A stretch of 15,148 nucleotides of DNA, taken from positions 1 through 15,148 of the forward strand of contig JAADDN010000163.1 of NCBI GenBank assembly GCA_013153895.1, read 5' to 3'. Made by a program: the position numbers and the translations under genes. Shown in pieces: positions 1-7,104 of the stretch. Positions within the stretch are counted from its first letter, which is position 1; each line of letters opens with the position of its first letter. This stretch comes from Thermoproteota archaeon. Its GTDB lineage: Archaea; Thermoproteota; Thermoprotei; Thermoproteales; Thermocladiaceae. The notes under the pieces are model-generated. The model saw nothing but the letters and a program-made list of their open reading frames with translations, did not search any database and had not been told where the DNA came from.

Positions 1-366
1 TCTAATGAGTTCTCTGAAAGATTAAGATATATTTTAGATAGATCTTCTAATGTTAGATTTATTGAGATCGAATTTAGGAGATATGTTAAAGATCTGTACT
101 ATATATCTATCTTACTAAGTTCGAAAATTCATAGAAAGGTCACTACTAGAATGTTAATGAGTATTAACGAGATTTATCATGATGTTGATAGGTTACATAT
201 TTTTAAGGTTGTTAGAAATGTGTTAGATTATTATATTGATAGAGAATTTGTTGCAAAGCTTATTGATAAGTATTTGAAAGTTCTTTATAAGAAGTATAGT
301 GATAAGTCTATCATTAGGCATGAACTTAGAAAGGTTTGGTATATTAGAAGACTTTTTAGGTTATGA
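1..366 (+). CDS. 3' end of an unrecognised gene (5' end outside the window)
   Basis: The frame is open from the first base of the window to a TGA at 364-366, giving 121 residues. No start codon is required inside the window: the ATG at 151 is internal to a longer open frame, so the gene very probably begins upstream. The product is rich in Ile, Lys, Arg and Tyr and looks mostly helical. It ends in a basic segment (RKVWYIRRLFRL) and has no membrane segment. I do not recognise a family. Codons here end mainly in T (GAT, AAT, TCT, ATT), as in other coding patches of this window, which supports it being a real gene. It converges on the TFB gene, with a 70-base gap between the two stop codons. Confidence 0.6.
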   Translation, partial: SNEFSERLRYILDRSSNVRFIEIEFRRYVKDLYYISILLSSKIHRKVTTRMLMSINEIYHDVDRLHIFKVVRNVLDYYIDREFVAKLIDKYLKVLYKKYSDKSIIRHELRKVWYIRRLFRL

Positions 367-436
367 TCTGCATATATTCTCGATGATGAGTCTTCAGCCG
401 GATGATCGATGATTTAGATAGGTCCGTTTCTGCTGA

Positions 437-1474
437 TTATACGTCTACTATTATTTCTAGTCTATTCATTATTTCTTGATATCTCTGTCTTATTGTTACG
501 TCAGATTTTCCTGTTGCTTGTGCTACTTCCTTCTGTTTTCTTTTTGCGTTTAATATGTTAACTGCTATGTATATTGCTGCTGCTGATATTGCATATTTAT
601 CTTTACCGTTTGTTAATCTTGTTCTTCTACATTCTTCAAGTATTTTCCATGCTAATTTTGCTGTTGGTGGTCTAAGTTCTGGTGGTATTTCAAGTTTTTC
701 AAGTACTGTTGATATGAATCTTTTTAATTCTGTATCATTTGTAGTGTTCTGTAATGTGAATCCTGATGCTGCTAGTATCGTCTTTACTTCTGCCAATATT
801 CTGGCTAGTCTTCTCCTATCTACATTAAATTCTTCAAGTATCTCTTTTATTCTGAATCCTAGCCCTCTGTTCTTACATGCAATATATAGTAAAGCTGCTG
901 CTAGTTCTCTAAGTCTATACATTCTCTTCTTTTTCTCAACAATTTTCCCTTCTTTTACTGCCTTAGCTATGTGTCTATACATGTGTATGACGTCGTCTAG
1001 AAGGTTGTGTGGTAGTCCAAGTTTCTGTGTTATGTTTCTCACAAATCTCTGCAGTGTTATTATGTTTCTCTCTGTGCTTGTTACTTTTAGCCTCTGATGT
1101 ATTATACTTATTCTCTCAAGTACATTTCTAACCTTTGATGATGTTGGAGCTTTAGAGAGATCTATCTCATCTTGACCTAAGCCCTTATTTGGGTACTTTA
1201 TATCAGCTTTGTAGAGTCTCTCCTTCTCTTCAACTTCTTCAGGAGAGTATACTCTATATTCTGGTCTAGTTATGTCAGGAAGTCTCTCCTGTATTACGCT
1301 TCCACAGTTAGGACATATTACTTGACCAGTCTTGTAATCTACTACAACCTTAGGATGACCACAGTATGGGCAGGTATATATTTCATCAAGTTTTCTAGGC
1401 TCTCTATCCTGTCTCTTCTCTCCATGTAATCTTCGTCTAAGATTTTCGAATTTTGTTAAGTTTTCCTCAATCAT
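437..1474 (-). CDS. tfb: Transcription initiation factor IIB (TFB), divergent form
   Basis: TFB bridges TBP on the TATA box and RNA polymerase at archaeal promoters. The 345-residue product has a zinc ribbon with Cys35, Cys38, Cys54 and Cys57 (CPYCG ... CPNCG), a B-reader/linker region at about 66-105, then two cyclin repeats at about 110-215 and 225-325. The recognition helix at the end of repeat two reads EVAQATGKSDVTIRQRYQEI, close to the family pattern. The B-reader is unusual: the usual GPEWR(A)F-type motif is RPEYRVYS here, and the Arg-rich RxRxG stretch that normally follows is absent. A 34-residue charged N-terminal extension precedes the zinc ribbon. The ATG follows a strong GGAGGT ribosome site (1479-1484) lying inside the end of gar1, two bases after the gar1 stop, so the two genes are co-transcribed and translationally coupled. 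It could be the only TFB or a specialised paralogue; the window does not show which. Confidence 0.95.
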   Translation of the reverse strand: MIEENLTKFENLRRRLHGEKRQDREPRKLDEIYTCPYCGHPKVVVDYKTGQVICPNCGSVIQERLPDITRPEYRVYSPEEVEEKERLYKADIKYPNKGLGQDEIDLSKAPTSSKVRNVLERISIIHQRLKVTSTERNIITLQRFVRNITQKLGLPHNLLDDVIHMYRHIAKAVKEGKIVEKKKRMYRLRELAAALLYIACKNRGLGFRIKEILEEFNVDRRRLARILAEVKTILAASGFTLQNTTNDTELKRFISTVLEKLEIPPELRPPTAKLAWKILEECRRTRLTNGKDKYAISAAAIYIAVNILNAKRKQKEVAQATGKSDVTIRQRYQEIMNRLEIIVDV

Positions 1475-1476
1475 GG

Positions 1477-1764
1477 TTACCTCCTTCTCTGTCTTCTAGA
1501 TCTTGCCTTCTCTAGATCTAGTACTCTTACGTAGACTGCCTTTCCTTTAACTGAATCAGGATTCTCTAGAATAGATTTGTCAGGTTTCACGAGACCGAAT
1601 GGCTGTTTTACTGGTCCTATGATATCGTAGAGTACTCCTAGTCTCCTCATTGAGTAATCGTATACTGTTATGTATAGCGGTGGCACAGATGTGAGCTTTA
1701 GTACAAGTTTCTTATCATGAGATATGTGAAGTGCTTCTCCTATCTTCTTCAGTGCTGTAGACAT
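1477..1764 (-). CDS. gar1: H/ACA ribonucleoprotein subunit Gar1
   Basis: Gar1 binds the Cbf5 pseudouridine synthase in H/ACA guide-RNA particles and helps substrate loading and release during rRNA pseudouridylation. The 95-residue product fits the small archaeal form: a beta-barrel core (about 18-80) with GVLYDIIGPVKQPFGLVKP, the characteristic IGxV...P(F/Y) turn, and an Arg-rich C-terminus (ARSRRQRRR). It is the first gene of a two-gene unit with tfb; this pairing recurs in archaea. The ATG at 1764 lies about 27 bases after a TATA-like box at 1788-1795, so its transcript is probably leaderless. The Arg-rich tail doubles as the source of the tfb ribosome-binding site (AGA AGG AGG TAA). Confidence 0.93.
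   Translation of the reverse strand: MSTALKKIGEALHISHDKKLVLKLTSVPPLYITVYDYSMRRLGVLYDIIGPVKQPFGLVKPDKSILENPDSVKGKAVYVRVLDLEKARSRRQRRR
1479..1484 (-). promoter_or_regulatory. Shine-Dalgarno site of tfb
   Basis: On the minus strand this reads GGAGGT, four bases before the tfb ATG, and it overlaps the TAA stop of gar1. It fixes the tfb start at 1474 and shows that this internal operon gene uses leadered initiation, unlike the probably leaderless first gene. Confidence 0.85.
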
Positions 1765-1787
1765 CTTTATTAGGATAGTTCTAAGGG

Positions 1788-1795
1788 ACTTATAA
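1788..1795 (-). promoter_or_regulatory. TATA-like box for gar1-tfb
   Basis: The minus strand reads TTATAAGT, centred about 27 bases before the gar1 ATG. This is the archaeal TATA-to-start distance, which places transcription start at or next to the start codon. Seen by eye only. Confidence 0.55.
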
Positions 1796-1863
1796 CCCGT
1801 AAACTCTCAAATCATGCTTTATATTGCCAAGTGTTAGGAAGAGATATAAGAGCATTAGGATAC

Positions 1864-1871
1864 CTTTAAAA
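1864..1871 (+). promoter_or_regulatory. TATA-like box for rps8e-srp19
   Basis: CTTTAAAA lies about 29 bases before the rps8e ATG. Together with the gar1 box it makes the 132-base gap a divergent promoter for two translation/RNA-processing operons. The start of transcription is predicted within a few bases of the ATG. Confidence 0.55.
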
Positions 1872-1896
1872 CGGGGTCTGTAGTACTCTACCAAGC

Positions 1897-2346
1897 ATGG
1901 TAAAACTACTAAGCTATTATCAGGGAAACGACCTGAAGAAACCAACAGGAGGATATAGACCAAGACCATACAAGGTCAAGAGGAAGTGTCTTGGAGGTGG
2001 ACCACCAACTCTCACGAGGCTTGGAGAGGAGGTCAGGGTTAAGATCACTAGAGATTATGGTGGTACGAGGAAGGTCAGATTATTAGAGACAAATGTAGCA
2101 AACGTCTACATACCAGACGAGAAGAAGTGTGTGAAGGTTAAGATACTTAGGATCCTTGAGACACCTTCAAACCCAGAGTTTGCTAGGAGAGGTATAATAG
2201 TTAAGGGAGCTGTCATAGATACTGAGATAGGTAAGGCTATAGTAACATCTAGACCAGGTCAGGACGGTGTTGTAAACGCCATCCTTGTAGAACGCAAGAC
2301 TATGGAGGAGAGGAGGGAAGAAAAGAGGAAGAAAAAGAAGTCTTAA
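1897..2346 (+). CDS. rps8e: 30S ribosomal protein S8e
   Basis: This is the archaeal/eukaryotic-type small-subunit protein S8e. Family hallmarks are present: YYQGNDLKKPTGG near the N-terminus, RPYKVKRKCLGGGPPTLT, VRLLETNVANVY in the middle, and the highly conserved GKAIVTSRPGQDGVVNAIL near residues 113-131. The C-terminus is a basic charged tail (EERREEKRKKKKS). At 149 residues it is slightly longer than many archaeal S8e proteins because of a short N-terminal addition (MVKLL) and the tail. The start is supported by the TATA-like box about 29 bases upstream. The SRP19 gene follows after four bases, so the two are co-transcribed, consistent with linked roles in ribosome function and protein targeting. 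Confidence 0.95.
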   Translation: MVKLLSYYQGNDLKKPTGGYRPRPYKVKRKCLGGGPPTLTRLGEEVRVKITRDYGGTRKVRLLETNVANVYIPDEKKCVKVKILRILETPSNPEFARRGIIVKGAVIDTEIGKAIVTSRPGQDGVVNAILVERKTMEERREEKRKKKKS

Positions 2347-2350
2347 GTAG

Positions 2351-2671
2351 ATGGTTCGTAGAAGAAAGAAGAGCATAATCCTCTGGACAGTCTTCTTCGA
2401 CTCATCTAGACCTCGTAGTCTCGGTAGAAAAGTTCCTCGCTCACTTGCTATTAGATGTCCAACTGTTGAGGAGCTTGAGGAGGCTGTTAAGGCTCTAGGT
2501 TTTGAATATGAGGTTCATAAGGATAAGAAGTATCCTAGAACATGGTTTCAAGATTCTTGTCAAGGTTACGTGAAGATTTATAAGAGTCCTGACATGTCTA
2601 TAACACGTACAAAACTTCTGAAGATGGTTGCTGAGAAGCTTAAGGAGATTAGACAGAGAAGAGCGAAGTAG
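2351..2671 (+). CDS. srp19: Signal recognition particle subunit SRP19
   Basis: SRP19 binds helices 6 and 8 of 7S SRP RNA and promotes SRP54 assembly for co-translational targeting to the membrane. The 106-residue product matches the family in length and layout: ILWTVFFDSSRPRSLGRKVPRSLA (the aromatic D-S-x-x-S-R-x-x-GRKVP RNA-binding signature, residues about 10-33), then a PTVEELEEAVKALGFEYEV helix and KKYPRTWF at about 59-66. The C-terminus is basic. It starts four bases after rps8e with no strong ribosome site. The transketolase N-terminal gene follows ten bases later, so the operon joins translation, targeting and carbon metabolism genes. Confidence 0.93.
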   Translation: MVRRRKKSIILWTVFFDSSRPRSLGRKVPRSLAIRCPTVEELEEAVKALGFEYEVHKDKKYPRTWFQDSCQGYVKIYKSPDMSITRTKLLKMVAEKLKEIRQRRAK

Positions 2672-2678
2672 AAGGTGA
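2671..2678 (+). promoter_or_regulatory. Shine-Dalgarno site of the transketolase N-terminal gene
   Basis: GAAGGTGA stands just before the ATG at 2682, starting on the last base of the srp19 stop codon. It supports that start and coupling with srp19. Confidence 0.6.
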
Positions 2679-2681
2679 GTT

Positions 2682-3527
2682 ATGTTTAAAGAAGACTCTC
2701 GCACAGTGAGTCCGGGTAGAAGTGTACGTATGACTATCTCAAAATGCTTACGAACAATATCTGAAAAAGCTAGGACATATCTCCTACTGATAGCACTGTA
2801 CAACCCTGGAGTTCATCTTGGATCTGCATTATCAGTAATTGAGATACTTACAGCACTGTACGGTAGTGGTAGAGTAAGCTTTCTCAAGGGAGACATAGAT
2901 AGAAACTGGCTGATATTAAGTAAAGGTCATGCAGTACATGCAGTATATGCTATAGCAGCAGCAATGGGATACCTATCCTGGTCAGAACTTAGAAACTCAG
3001 GAACGATAGGTAGTCCATTACAGAACCATCCCGAGCTTGGAACTCCTGGAGTAGATGTTGCAGCTGGCTCTCTAGGACAGGGAGTTAGCATGAGCGTTGG
3101 AATAGCACTTGGACTACGCATGAGAGGTCTACGTAATAGGAGAGTATACGTCATAATAGGTGATGGAGAGCTAGACGAAGGACAGACGTGGGAAGCATTT
3201 ACGACTGCTGCACATTATGGATTAACTAACTGGATACCTATAATAGATTATAATAAGATTCAGCTTGACGGTAAGATCGACGATGTTAAGAGGAAAGGTG
3301 ATCTAAGAAAGAGATTTGAAGCATTAGGTTACCAGGTTGTTGAAGTTGATGGACATGATATAGATAGCATACTTGCAGTGTTAGAAGATGTTGAGAGTAG
3401 TGATAAGATGAGCGTAATAATAGCACATACTGTCAGAGGTAAGGGAGTACCAGTTCTAGAGAATACTAATAGACAGAGAATGTTGAGAGAAGAGATTTTA
3501 CAGGTCCTTAAGGAGCGTATGTTATGA
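2682..3527 (+). CDS. tktA: Transketolase, N-terminal (pyrophosphate-binding) subunit
   Basis: This is one half of a split, thiamine diphosphate-dependent transketolase that moves two-carbon ketol units between sugar phosphates in the non-oxidative pentose phosphate pathway. The 281 residues include SKGH (80-83), QNHPE (114-118), GSLGQG (129-134) and the ThDP/Mg motif starting GDGELDEGQ (160-168) and ending at Asn191 in DYNKIQLDG. The active-site His region is GVHLGSALS (43-51). A good ribosome site, GAAGGTGA (2671-2678), precedes the ATG. The partner half lies at 4212-5177 on the same strand but is separated by an opposite-strand transporter gene, which is unusual because split halves normally abut. 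The 3' end overlaps that transporter gene by six bases. The symbol tktA is the common one for this half. Confidence 0.93.
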   Translation: MFKEDSRTVSPGRSVRMTISKCLRTISEKARTYLLLIALYNPGVHLGSALSVIEILTALYGSGRVSFLKGDIDRNWLILSKGHAVHAVYAIAAAMGYLSWSELRNSGTIGSPLQNHPELGTPGVDVAAGSLGQGVSMSVGIALGLRMRGLRNRRVYVIIGDGELDEGQTWEAFTTAAHYGLTNWIPIIDYNKIQLDGKIDDVKRKGDLRKRFEALGYQVVEVDGHDIDSILAVLEDVESSDKMSVIIAHTVRGKGVPVLENTNRQRMLREEILQVLKERML

Positions 3528-4073
3528 AGACTTCTTTATGGTCTCCTTTATGAGGATCTCAGCTGAAGCATATACTGCAGAGAGACCACAGAATATTCCT
3601 TCATATCCTGCAGCTCTCAATAATGGTACGCTTCCTGAAGCTATTGCAGCAAAGAGCATGAAGAACAGTATTGTTAATGTTACGAAGACTACTCTAAGAC
3701 TTGTTGGACCAGTCTTCATTACTACTATCGTCAAGTACAGTGTAAATATTCCCCACATGAACATCCATGCAGCTATCTCATGAGGATCAGGAATAGCTAA
3801 GTGAAACCAGCTTGTTACAGCAGTCATCAGTGCTAGACCTATCCAGAATAGTCCATATGCTGTGAATGCTGTGCCACCAAACGTTGAGCCTCTTCTAAAC
3901 TCTATTATCCCAGATATGACCTGTGCTAGACCACCGAAGAAGAATCCGTAACACATTGTGAGTACAGCTGACTTAACTATTCCAGCGTTAGCTAGGTTCA
4001 ACAGTACTGTCGTTAGACCGAACGCTGCTAGACCTAGAGCTGCTGGATTCCCCCATTGATTGTTTGCTGACAT
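3522..4073 (-). CDS. SatP/YaaH (GPR1/FUN34) family acetate-succinate transporter
   Basis: The 183-residue product is a six-helix membrane protein of the acetate uptake transporter family, which moves acetate or succinate, usually with protons. The family signature is present at the start of helix 1: NPAALGLAAFGLTTVLLNL followed by ANAG (residues 9-31). Further matches are FGGTAFTAYGLFWIGLAL in helix 3 (about 64-81) and GIFTLYLTIVVMKTG after the middle helix. The N-terminus is short and lacks a signal peptide; the C-terminus is short and basic (KETIKKSS). It lies alone on the minus strand between the two transketolase halves, converging on the first with stop codons overlapping by six bases and diverging from the second. 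Substrate preference cannot be read from the sequence. Confidence 0.88.
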   Translation of the reverse strand: MSANNQWGNPAALGLAAFGLTTVLLNLANAGIVKSAVLTMCYGFFFGGLAQVISGIIEFRRGSTFGGTAFTAYGLFWIGLALMTAVTSWFHLAIPDPHEIAAWMFMWGIFTLYLTIVVMKTGPTSLRVVFVTLTILFFMLFAAIASGSVPLLRAAGYEGIFCGLSAVYASAEILIKETIKKSS

Positions 4074-4132
4074 GTGTTTCCTCTCTATATACAGTGTCTT
4101 CTTATTGTTTTCTAAGAATTTGTAACGAAGGA

Positions 4133-4142
4133 TACTTTAAGA
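4133..4142 (-). promoter_or_regulatory. Possible TATA-like box for the SatP-type transporter
   Basis: The minus strand reads TCTTAAAGTA about 60 bases before the ATG, which would give a leader of roughly 35-40 bases carrying GAGAGG before the start. A second T/A stretch (GTATATAG, 4085-4092) lies too close to the start codon to place transcription upstream of it. The assignment is uncertain. Confidence 0.3.
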
Positions 4143-4173
4143 ATCTGATAAAGATCCTGAAGTGATGAAAACG

Positions 4174-4181
4174 TTATATTT
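4174..4181 (+). promoter_or_regulatory. TATA-like box for the transketolase C-terminal gene
   Basis: TTATATTT is centred about 34 bases before the ATG, predicting a very short leader. GGAGAG at 4195-4200 lies near the predicted transcript start. It implies that the second transketolase half has its own promoter, as expected from its separation from the first. Confidence 0.5.
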
Positions 4182-4211
4182 ATGCTCTAGGTAAGGAGAG
4201 AAGAGACAAAC

Positions 4212-5177
4212 ATGTCAATAAGCTCACTAGCAGAGCTATCTGAGCTAACTCCTCGAGACGCCCTAGGCAAGGCGCTAGTAGAGCTAGGATCAATGTATAA
4301 GGATGTCGTAGTAGTGACAGCTGATGTTGGTGAAGCTACAAGAGCAAAATACTTTGGTGATAGATACCCAGACAGGTACTTCAATGTAGGAATAGCAGAA
4401 CAAGACATGCTTGGAGTAGCTGCTGGACTAGCATTGACTGGATTCAGAGTATATGCTGTAGCTTTCGCAATGTTCTTAATGAGAGCATGGGAACAGGTAA
4501 GAAACAGCATAGTTAGAATGAACATACCAGTAAAGATAGTTGGAACACATGCAGGATTTAGCGATGCTTACGATGGAGCAAGTCATCAGTGTCTAGAAGA
4601 TATAGCACTCATGAGGATTCTCCCAAACATGACTGTCATAGTTCCAGCAGATGCTCCAGAAGTATATAGAGCAGTCATAGAGTCTGCAGAACTAAAGACA
4701 CCCTGCTACATAAGAGTAGGTAGAGACTACACTAGAAACATAACTCACACATTAGATTACGAGTTCAAGATAGGTAAAGCAGTAGTGATAGAAGATGGAA
4801 CAGATGTAGCAATATTCACGACAGGTATGACTCTCTGGATAGCTCTAGAAGCATATAACATACTTAAAGACATGGGCTATGATCCAGCAGTAGTACACTT
4901 CCATACTGTGACTCCACTTGACGTACATACAGTAGAGGAGTATGCTAGAAAGACTGGAGCAATAGTAACCATAGAGGAGCACCTTGTGAGAGGTGGATTT
5001 GGATCTCTCATAGCTGAGACAGTAGTTCAGACATATGCTGTACCAATGATAATGGTTGGAGCATACGGCTTTGGGAGGAGTGCTAGAAGTCCTGAAGAAC
5101 TATACAGGTACTATGGTATTGAGCCTAATGAGGTAGCTCTGAGAGCTATAGAGCTGATAAAGCTTAGGAAGAAATAG
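4212..5177 (+). CDS. tktB: Transketolase, C-terminal (pyrimidine-binding) subunit
   Basis: This is the second half of the split transketolase; it supplies the catalytic glutamate that activates the thiamine pyrimidine ring. In 321 residues it shows TADVGEATR (36-44), RYFNVGIAEQDM with Glu63 as the expected catalytic acid, DGASHQ (121-126), and PADAPEVYRAV of the pyrimidine domain. The C-terminal transketolase domain, from about residue 190, includes TTGMTLWIALEA and EEHLVRGGFGSLIAE. Length and motif order match archaeal split forms. It has its own promoter, with the SatP-type transporter divergent from it. The helicase gene follows after 34 bases on the same strand, and a short inverted repeat (AGGTTT-CT-AAACCT, 5176-5189) lies at the junction. 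Confidence 0.93.
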   Translation: MSISSLAELSELTPRDALGKALVELGSMYKDVVVVTADVGEATRAKYFGDRYPDRYFNVGIAEQDMLGVAAGLALTGFRVYAVAFAMFLMRAWEQVRNSIVRMNIPVKIVGTHAGFSDAYDGASHQCLEDIALMRILPNMTVIVPADAPEVYRAVIESAELKTPCYIRVGRDYTRNITHTLDYEFKIGKAVVIEDGTDVAIFTTGMTLWIALEAYNILKDMGYDPAVVHFHTVTPLDVHTVEEYARKTGAIVTIEEHLVRGGFGSLIAETVVQTYAVPMIMVGAYGFGRSARSPEELYRYYGIEPNEVALRAIELIKLRKK

Positions 5178-5189
5178 GTTTCTAAACCT
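5176..5189. repeat. Short inverted repeat after the transketolase C-terminal gene
   Basis: AGGTTT and AAACCT are separated by two bases and begin in the stop codon at 5175-5177. As RNA it could only form a small hairpin with four or five pairs, and no T-run follows. Its function is unknown; it may be chance. Confidence 0.3.
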
Positions 5190-5211
5190 CTAAACCACGT
5201 ATTAGACATCT

Positions 5212-7104
5212 GTGACAACATTATCATTAATTAAGAAGTACTTCCCGTACGATAGCTGGAGGAGATTTCAGAGAGAGATAGCTGAGACAGTATACGACGG
5301 TCTCCTAAATCAGGAGATAGTATTCATAGAAGCACCTACAGGAATAGGAAAGACATGTTCAGTACTTGCAGGAGCATTAGCATATGCAGAGGAGACTGAT
5401 AGAAAGATAGTGTACTTAATAAGGACGAAGAGTGAGGCGCAGGCGCCATTAAGAGAAATTGAAAGATTGAGAAGAAAGGGAACACATGTAACATGCACAG
5501 TCTTAAGAAGCAGACTAGACATGTGCTGCATGATAGAGAACAAGAGAGTACCATATGACGAGTTTCTTGAAGAATGTAGATACTTAAGGTACAGCAATAA
5601 GTGTCAGTACTATGTAAATGCTCAGAAGATAGATATAGAAGACGTAATATCTAGACTAGAGGACGTTGATCTAGATGTTGAGAAGATATGCACATTCTTA
5701 TGCAGCAGATGCCTCTGTCCATACGAGATATCGAAGAGAATGATAGAACACTCGAGAGTCATAGTCATGACATATCACTACATATTTAGCATAAACATAA
5801 CAGAGAACATACCTATAGATCTCGAGAACACTATACTCATAATTGATGAAGCTCATAATCTGCCTAACATAATCATAGATGCTAACTCATTCTCAATAAG
5901 TGAATTAACAATTAAAGCCTGTATAAACGAGGTCAAGAAGTACGTATCTAATGAAGATAGGAAGAATGATGCGCTGAAGATACTTAAGAACATCTTATCA
6001 TATATGAAGAGGTTCAAGGAGGAGAAGACCTATGATGAGCTAGAGAGAACATATATTCAGATAGAGATATCAGACCTGTTAGCACTCTTCGAAGGAATTG
6101 AAGGTCTTCGAGATGCGTATCTAGAGATCTTAAGTAGAAAGAGGAGTAGTGGACTTGGAGTACCATTCTCATACTTGTCGAGAGTATTAGAATTTCATAG
6201 AAAGTTATCAATGCTTGGAACACAGTTTGCAGCATTTGTAACATGTAATGAAGGAATATTAGAGATATCTTGTAGATGTCTAGATCCTGCTGTCGTAAGT
6301 TCAAAAATATTTGATAAAGTATGTGGAGCAGTATTGATGAGCGGAACATTACCTCCTGTAGAGTACATGAGAGCAATGTTAGGCATAAATAGACCTATAA
6401 GAGAGATGAGGATACCATTTAGAGAATATGTTGGTCCACGAAATATAGTTGCTATAGTATATCCTGACGTAACTACCAGATATACTGAGAGAAGCGACAC
6501 AATGTATAAAAGGATTGGTGAGATATTGACAAGAATCTATAGAGAAGTTGAAGATGGTGCAATATTAAGTGTCTTTCCCTCATACACTGTCCTCAAGACC
6601 GTGAGAAGATACTTAGATAACGATGTTAAGTACATAATGGAACTATCTACAACAACGATATCTCAAGTAATAGAGAGATTACGTGAAGATAATCATCAGC
6701 TTATTATGGCTGTTGCTGGAGGTAAACTTATGGAGGGTGTTGAATTTAAGATAGATGGGAAAAACATAGTTAAGACTGTGATAATAGTTGGTGTACCTTA
6801 TCCTGAACCTAACGATTTTCTCGAACTTTTTAGAGAAGTTGTAAGTACAAGATTAGGATCTAGTGATCTAGCATGGGAGTTAACTTACCTGTGGAATGCT
6901 CTCATGAAGGTTAAGCAAGCTATAGGTAGAGCTGTCAGATCTGAGCATGATAGAGCATCTATAATATTGATGGATAAGAGGTACCTAGATAAGAGGATCA
7001 TGACGATACTTAAAGACTATCTTGGGTGTCTAGATGTTGCATATAGTGTTGATGAGCTTGTTAGGAGAGTTAGAGATTTCTTAAGCATTAAACAACAAGT
7101 ATGA
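5212..7104 (+). CDS. xpd: XPD/Rad3-family superfamily 2 DNA helicase with Fe-S domain
   Basis: The protein is probably a 5'-3' ATP-dependent helicase of the archaeal XPD family, linked to DNA repair. The 630 residues carry RRFQ (17-20) ahead of Walker A EAPTGIGKT (40-48), a cysteine-rich iron-sulphur region (95-169), the DEAH box (212-215), a motif IV-VI helicase domain, and motif VI QAIGRAVRSEHDRA starting at 569. The iron-sulphur region ends in CPYE like other XPD proteins, but it has nine cysteines (95, 105, 106, 122, 131, 160, 164, 167, 169), more than the four ligands needed. The start is GTG; no earlier start fits well. It lies 34 bases after the transketolase gene and ends exactly one base before the next, opposite-strand gene. 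A DinG-like role is less likely given the archaeal layout. Codon endings shift from A to T in its last third. Confidence 0.9.
   Translation: MTTLSLIKKYFPYDSWRRFQREIAETVYDGLLNQEIVFIEAPTGIGKTCSVLAGALAYAEETDRKIVYLIRTKSEAQAPLREIERLRRKGTHVTCTVLRSRLDMCCMIENKRVPYDEFLEECRYLRYSNKCQYYVNAQKIDIEDVISRLEDVDLDVEKICTFLCSRCLCPYEISKRMIEHSRVIVMTYHYIFSINITENIPIDLENTILIIDEAHNLPNIIIDANSFSISELTIKACINEVKKYVSNEDRKNDALKILKNILSYMKRFKEEKTYDELERTYIQIEISDLLALFEGIEGLRDAYLEILSRKRSSGLGVPFSYLSRVLEFHRKLSMLGTQFAAFVTCNEGILEISCRCLDPAVVSSKIFDKVCGAVLMSGTLPPVEYMRAMLGINRPIREMRIPFREYVGPRNIVAIVYPDVTTRYTERSDTMYKRIGEILTRIYREVEDGAILSVFPSYTVLKTVRRYLDNDVKYIMELSTTTISQVIERLREDNHQLIMAVAGGKLMEGVEFKIDGKNIVKTVIIVGVPYPEPNDFLELFREVVSTRLGSSDLAWELTYLWNALMKVKQAIGRAVRSEHDRASIILMDKRYLDKRIMTILKDYLGCLDVAYSVDELVRRVRDFLSIKQQV

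Noticed and set aside
151..153. ATG as the start of the first gene
   Set aside because: The same frame is open from base 1 with consistent codon use and no promoter or ribosome site before 151.
555..1097. Open frame of 180 codons on the plus strand
   Set aside because: It lies wholly inside tfb on the other strand, has a low-complexity Ser/Leu/Phe composition and no recognisable motif.
4161..4240. Second possible C/D box RNA (GTGATGA before the transketolase C-terminal gene)
   Set aside because: No D' or D box at a sensible distance; the stretch is explained by the promoter of the downstream gene.
5176..5189. Inverted repeat as a transcription terminator
   Set aside because: The stem is short and no T-run follows; archaeal terminators depend on T-runs, and the next gene is only 34 bases away on the same strand.
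6014..6500. Two minus-strand open frames inside the helicase gene
   Set aside because: They are shadows of a clear helicase coding region with conserved motifs on both sides.
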